Shown piece by piece: positions 62,572-63,738 of a stretch of DNA of 63,738 bases. The first letter of the stretch is position 1. Each line of letters begins with the position of its first letter. Position numbers and translations under genes: made by a program. Source of the stretch: Paenibacillus cremeus (GTDB taxonomy: Bacteria; Bacillota; Bacilli; Paenibacillales; NBRC-103111); the NCBI RefSeq assembly GCF_007786445.1, contig NZ_VNJI01000044.1:1-63738 (forward strand), given 5' to 3'. A model generated the notes under the pieces. The model was not told the origin of the DNA. It ran no database searches and worked only from the letters and a program-made list of their open reading frames with translations.

Positions 62572-62976
62572 TTACTTCGGTTGATTTACAAGGGCTTGGC
62601 GATCAGGTGCTTGTGGCGGTTCCTCTAACCATCCATTTTCAATCATTAGCTTTGCGCCTCTTTCCGCATAGATGGCAATTTCTGCGGCAAGCCTAACGTA
62701 ATTTGTGGCAATATCTTTACGTGGGCTTGCCGCCGCTGATATGGCATAATTAGCTGTTCCTGCCACTACTAATAAGGATACATGGAATAGTATCAGTTTA
62801 TCCGAAAAGGGAGGTTCTGTTGAATCCATAACGTCCGTATCCCAAGTCATAGGTGTAGGTATGTCATTACTAATCAACGTATCCGAAAATATCTTAACAT
62901 GTTTTGATGATATATCCTTACCTGTTTTTAGATACTCGCGAATCTGATTTGAGCGTACAACTTGACTGAATCCCAA
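62572..62976 (-). pseudogene. DUF3231-family protein, C-terminal part
   Basis: DISSKHVKIFSDTLISNDIPTPMTWDTDVMDSTEPPFSDKLILFHVSLL and DIATNYVRLAAEIAIYAERGAKLMIENGWLEEPPQAPDRQALV are the second half of DUF3231 proteins (small spore/stress-related, ferritin-like helices). A stop stands upstream at about 63003 and the usual N-terminal part is missing. Confidence 0.75.
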
Positions 62977-63037
62977 GAATAAGACCGGCTTGTCCTTTTT
63001 TTACTTTAATCGCGTGAGCTTATATCTCTACGATACA

Positions 63038-63300
63038 TTAGGGGTTGTTACGAACGTTGCCGACAATGGACGATACTGGATAAGCTCTCATCTTCTCTGA
63101 TGGATAGGGCTTTAAAAGCGAGGTCAGGGCATCGGCATCCATATCCTTGGTATCAGGATCTAACCATACCTGTTCGTCCTCTTTTGTAAGAATCCCTGGC
63201 ATCCGATCGTGGATCGAAGCCATAAGTTTCAGAAGGAGTCGTGGTCAAAATGATACAGGTTTCAAGAATACTTTTTGGTTGCACTTCAAGCATTGACCGC
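63038..63300 (-). pseudogene. SRAP (YedK/HMCES) family relic
   Basis: MASIHDRMPGILTKEDEQVWLDP ... RAYPVSSIVGNVRNNP is the C-terminal part of SOS-response-associated peptidases, including the catalytic His of IHDRMP. The preceding strand CIILTTTPSE is in another frame, and the N-terminal half with the catalytic Cys is absent. Confidence 0.75.
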
Positions 63301-63517
63301 CTCGTTCATATCAGCTTAATAACTCCTCTTGCAATTTAGGGGGACCTTCCTTCCCTTCCTTACTTTATTTATTCGTCAAATAGACCAAACCTCCTGCGGT
63401 TAGTATATTTCAATAGGCTGAGTTCAACGATGTTTTATTTTTTCTTTCGCTTCACAGAGAGCCGTTGGGAATGAGATAATGTTTTATAACCCGACATCAA
63501 TTTCATTTACGATTATA

Positions 63518-63589
63518 CGCATATGTTTGTGTCGTAAAACGATTATGCGCACATGTTTGTGTCGTGGCTTCGCGACACAAACATGTGTG
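63518..63589. repeat. Three GCGACACAAACATATGCG-type repeats
   Basis: CGCATATGTTTGTGTCG (63518-63534), CGCACATGTTTGTGTCG (63548-63564) and, opposite, CGACACAAACATGTGTG (63573-63589). First two are 30 bp apart and inverted relative to the pair at 56071-56111; the last two form a palindrome. They end about 20 bp before the IS110 fragment. Confidence 0.75.
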
Positions 63590-63600
63590 CTTTCAAATAA

Positions 63601-63738
63601 AACTTTCATGACCTTCCCGGCCGAAAAACAGACATGAAAGACGCCGAGTGGCTTGCAAAATTACTTCGATGCGGGCTAATTGAGGCTAGTTTCGTCCCTT
63701 CCGTCGAAGTTCGAGAATTGCGTGACTTAACTCGTTAC
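63601..63738 (+). mobile_element. IS110-family transposase fragment, running off the window
   Basis: HDLPGRKTDMKDAEWLAKLLRCGLIEASFVPSVEVRELRDLTRY is the conserved middle of IS110/IS1111 transposases (GRKTD.KDAEW, R.LR.LTRY). The 5' part of the gene is missing: a stop lies at 63598 and the repeat array begins just upstream, so the element was cut here. Confidence 0.8.

Overview
The window looks like a chromosomal segment of a spore-forming Firmicute, most likely a Paenibacillus or close relative. It carries spore-coat type YheC/YheD ATP-grasp proteins, a CotSA-like glycosyltransferase, a GerPA/GerPF-type protein, a GerA-family germination receptor operon, an Sda-like sporulation checkpoint peptide, liaG-liaFSR genes and several BceR/ArlR-type two-component systems. 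Strong AGGAGG-type ribosome sites and AT-rich spacers fit. No rRNA genes, complete tRNA or CRISPR array were seen.

Layout. 1-755: 3' end of a group IIC-like intron. 827-5189: an ABC exporter (ATPase plus permease), a small protein and a two-component system. 5212-7114: spore-coat ATP-grasp and GT4 genes, convergent with the kinase. 7418-11024: COG4705-like membrane protein, NodB deacetylase, MGDG-synthase-like glycosyltransferase and PAP2 phosphatase. 11253-14918: liaG-F-S-R. 15050-18042: ChrB halves as two convergent genes, a COG4280-like membrane protein and a GT2 gene. 18640-27727: nickel/cobalt transporter, IS1595-type IS, DedA protein, a two-component system with a broken kinase, another whose kinase has lost its histidine, and a multicopper oxidase. 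28018-31111: a GerP-type gene and a dead TniA/TniB-type transposon with defined ends. 31392-46650: a decayed zone with intact phosphoesterase, uppP, response regulator, thrC, two NlpC/P60 proteins and a YheC/YheD protein among relics of UgtP-like, CorA, COG4280-like, uppP, thrC, PAP2, YheC and IS genes. 46808-49284: an exported small protein and a second copy of the first two-component system. 49333-53001: relics (tRNA-Pro 3' half, response regulator, dedA, DNRLRE, AraC) and two XRE regulators. 53050-63738: IS4 element, Tn7-like tnsA and truncated tnsB, broken integrase, germination operon, several families of short repeats, small relics and the start of an IS110 transposase.

The most informative signal is a shared promoter: two hexamers (TCTCAT then TTTCAT-like) 11 bp apart, with a -10 box starting 27 bp after the first hexamer and the start codon usually about 40 bp further on. 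It lies before the ABC exporter, dedA, the multicopper oxidase, a relic UgtP-like gene, uppP, the second two-component system (three tandem hexamers) and the germination operon, with weaker copies elsewhere. This is the layout expected for an OmpR-type regulator, and the two paralogous regulators (3107 and 47222) share almost the same recognition region, so an envelope/undecaprenyl-lipid/antibiotic-stress regulon is proposed.

The second theme is duplication with decay: for uppP, thrC, dedA, the COG4280-like gene, PAP2, UgtP-like, YheC and two-component genes the window holds an intact gene and a broken relative, often next to dispersed hairpins or transposon ends. All functional calls come from reading motifs by eye; no database search was possible.
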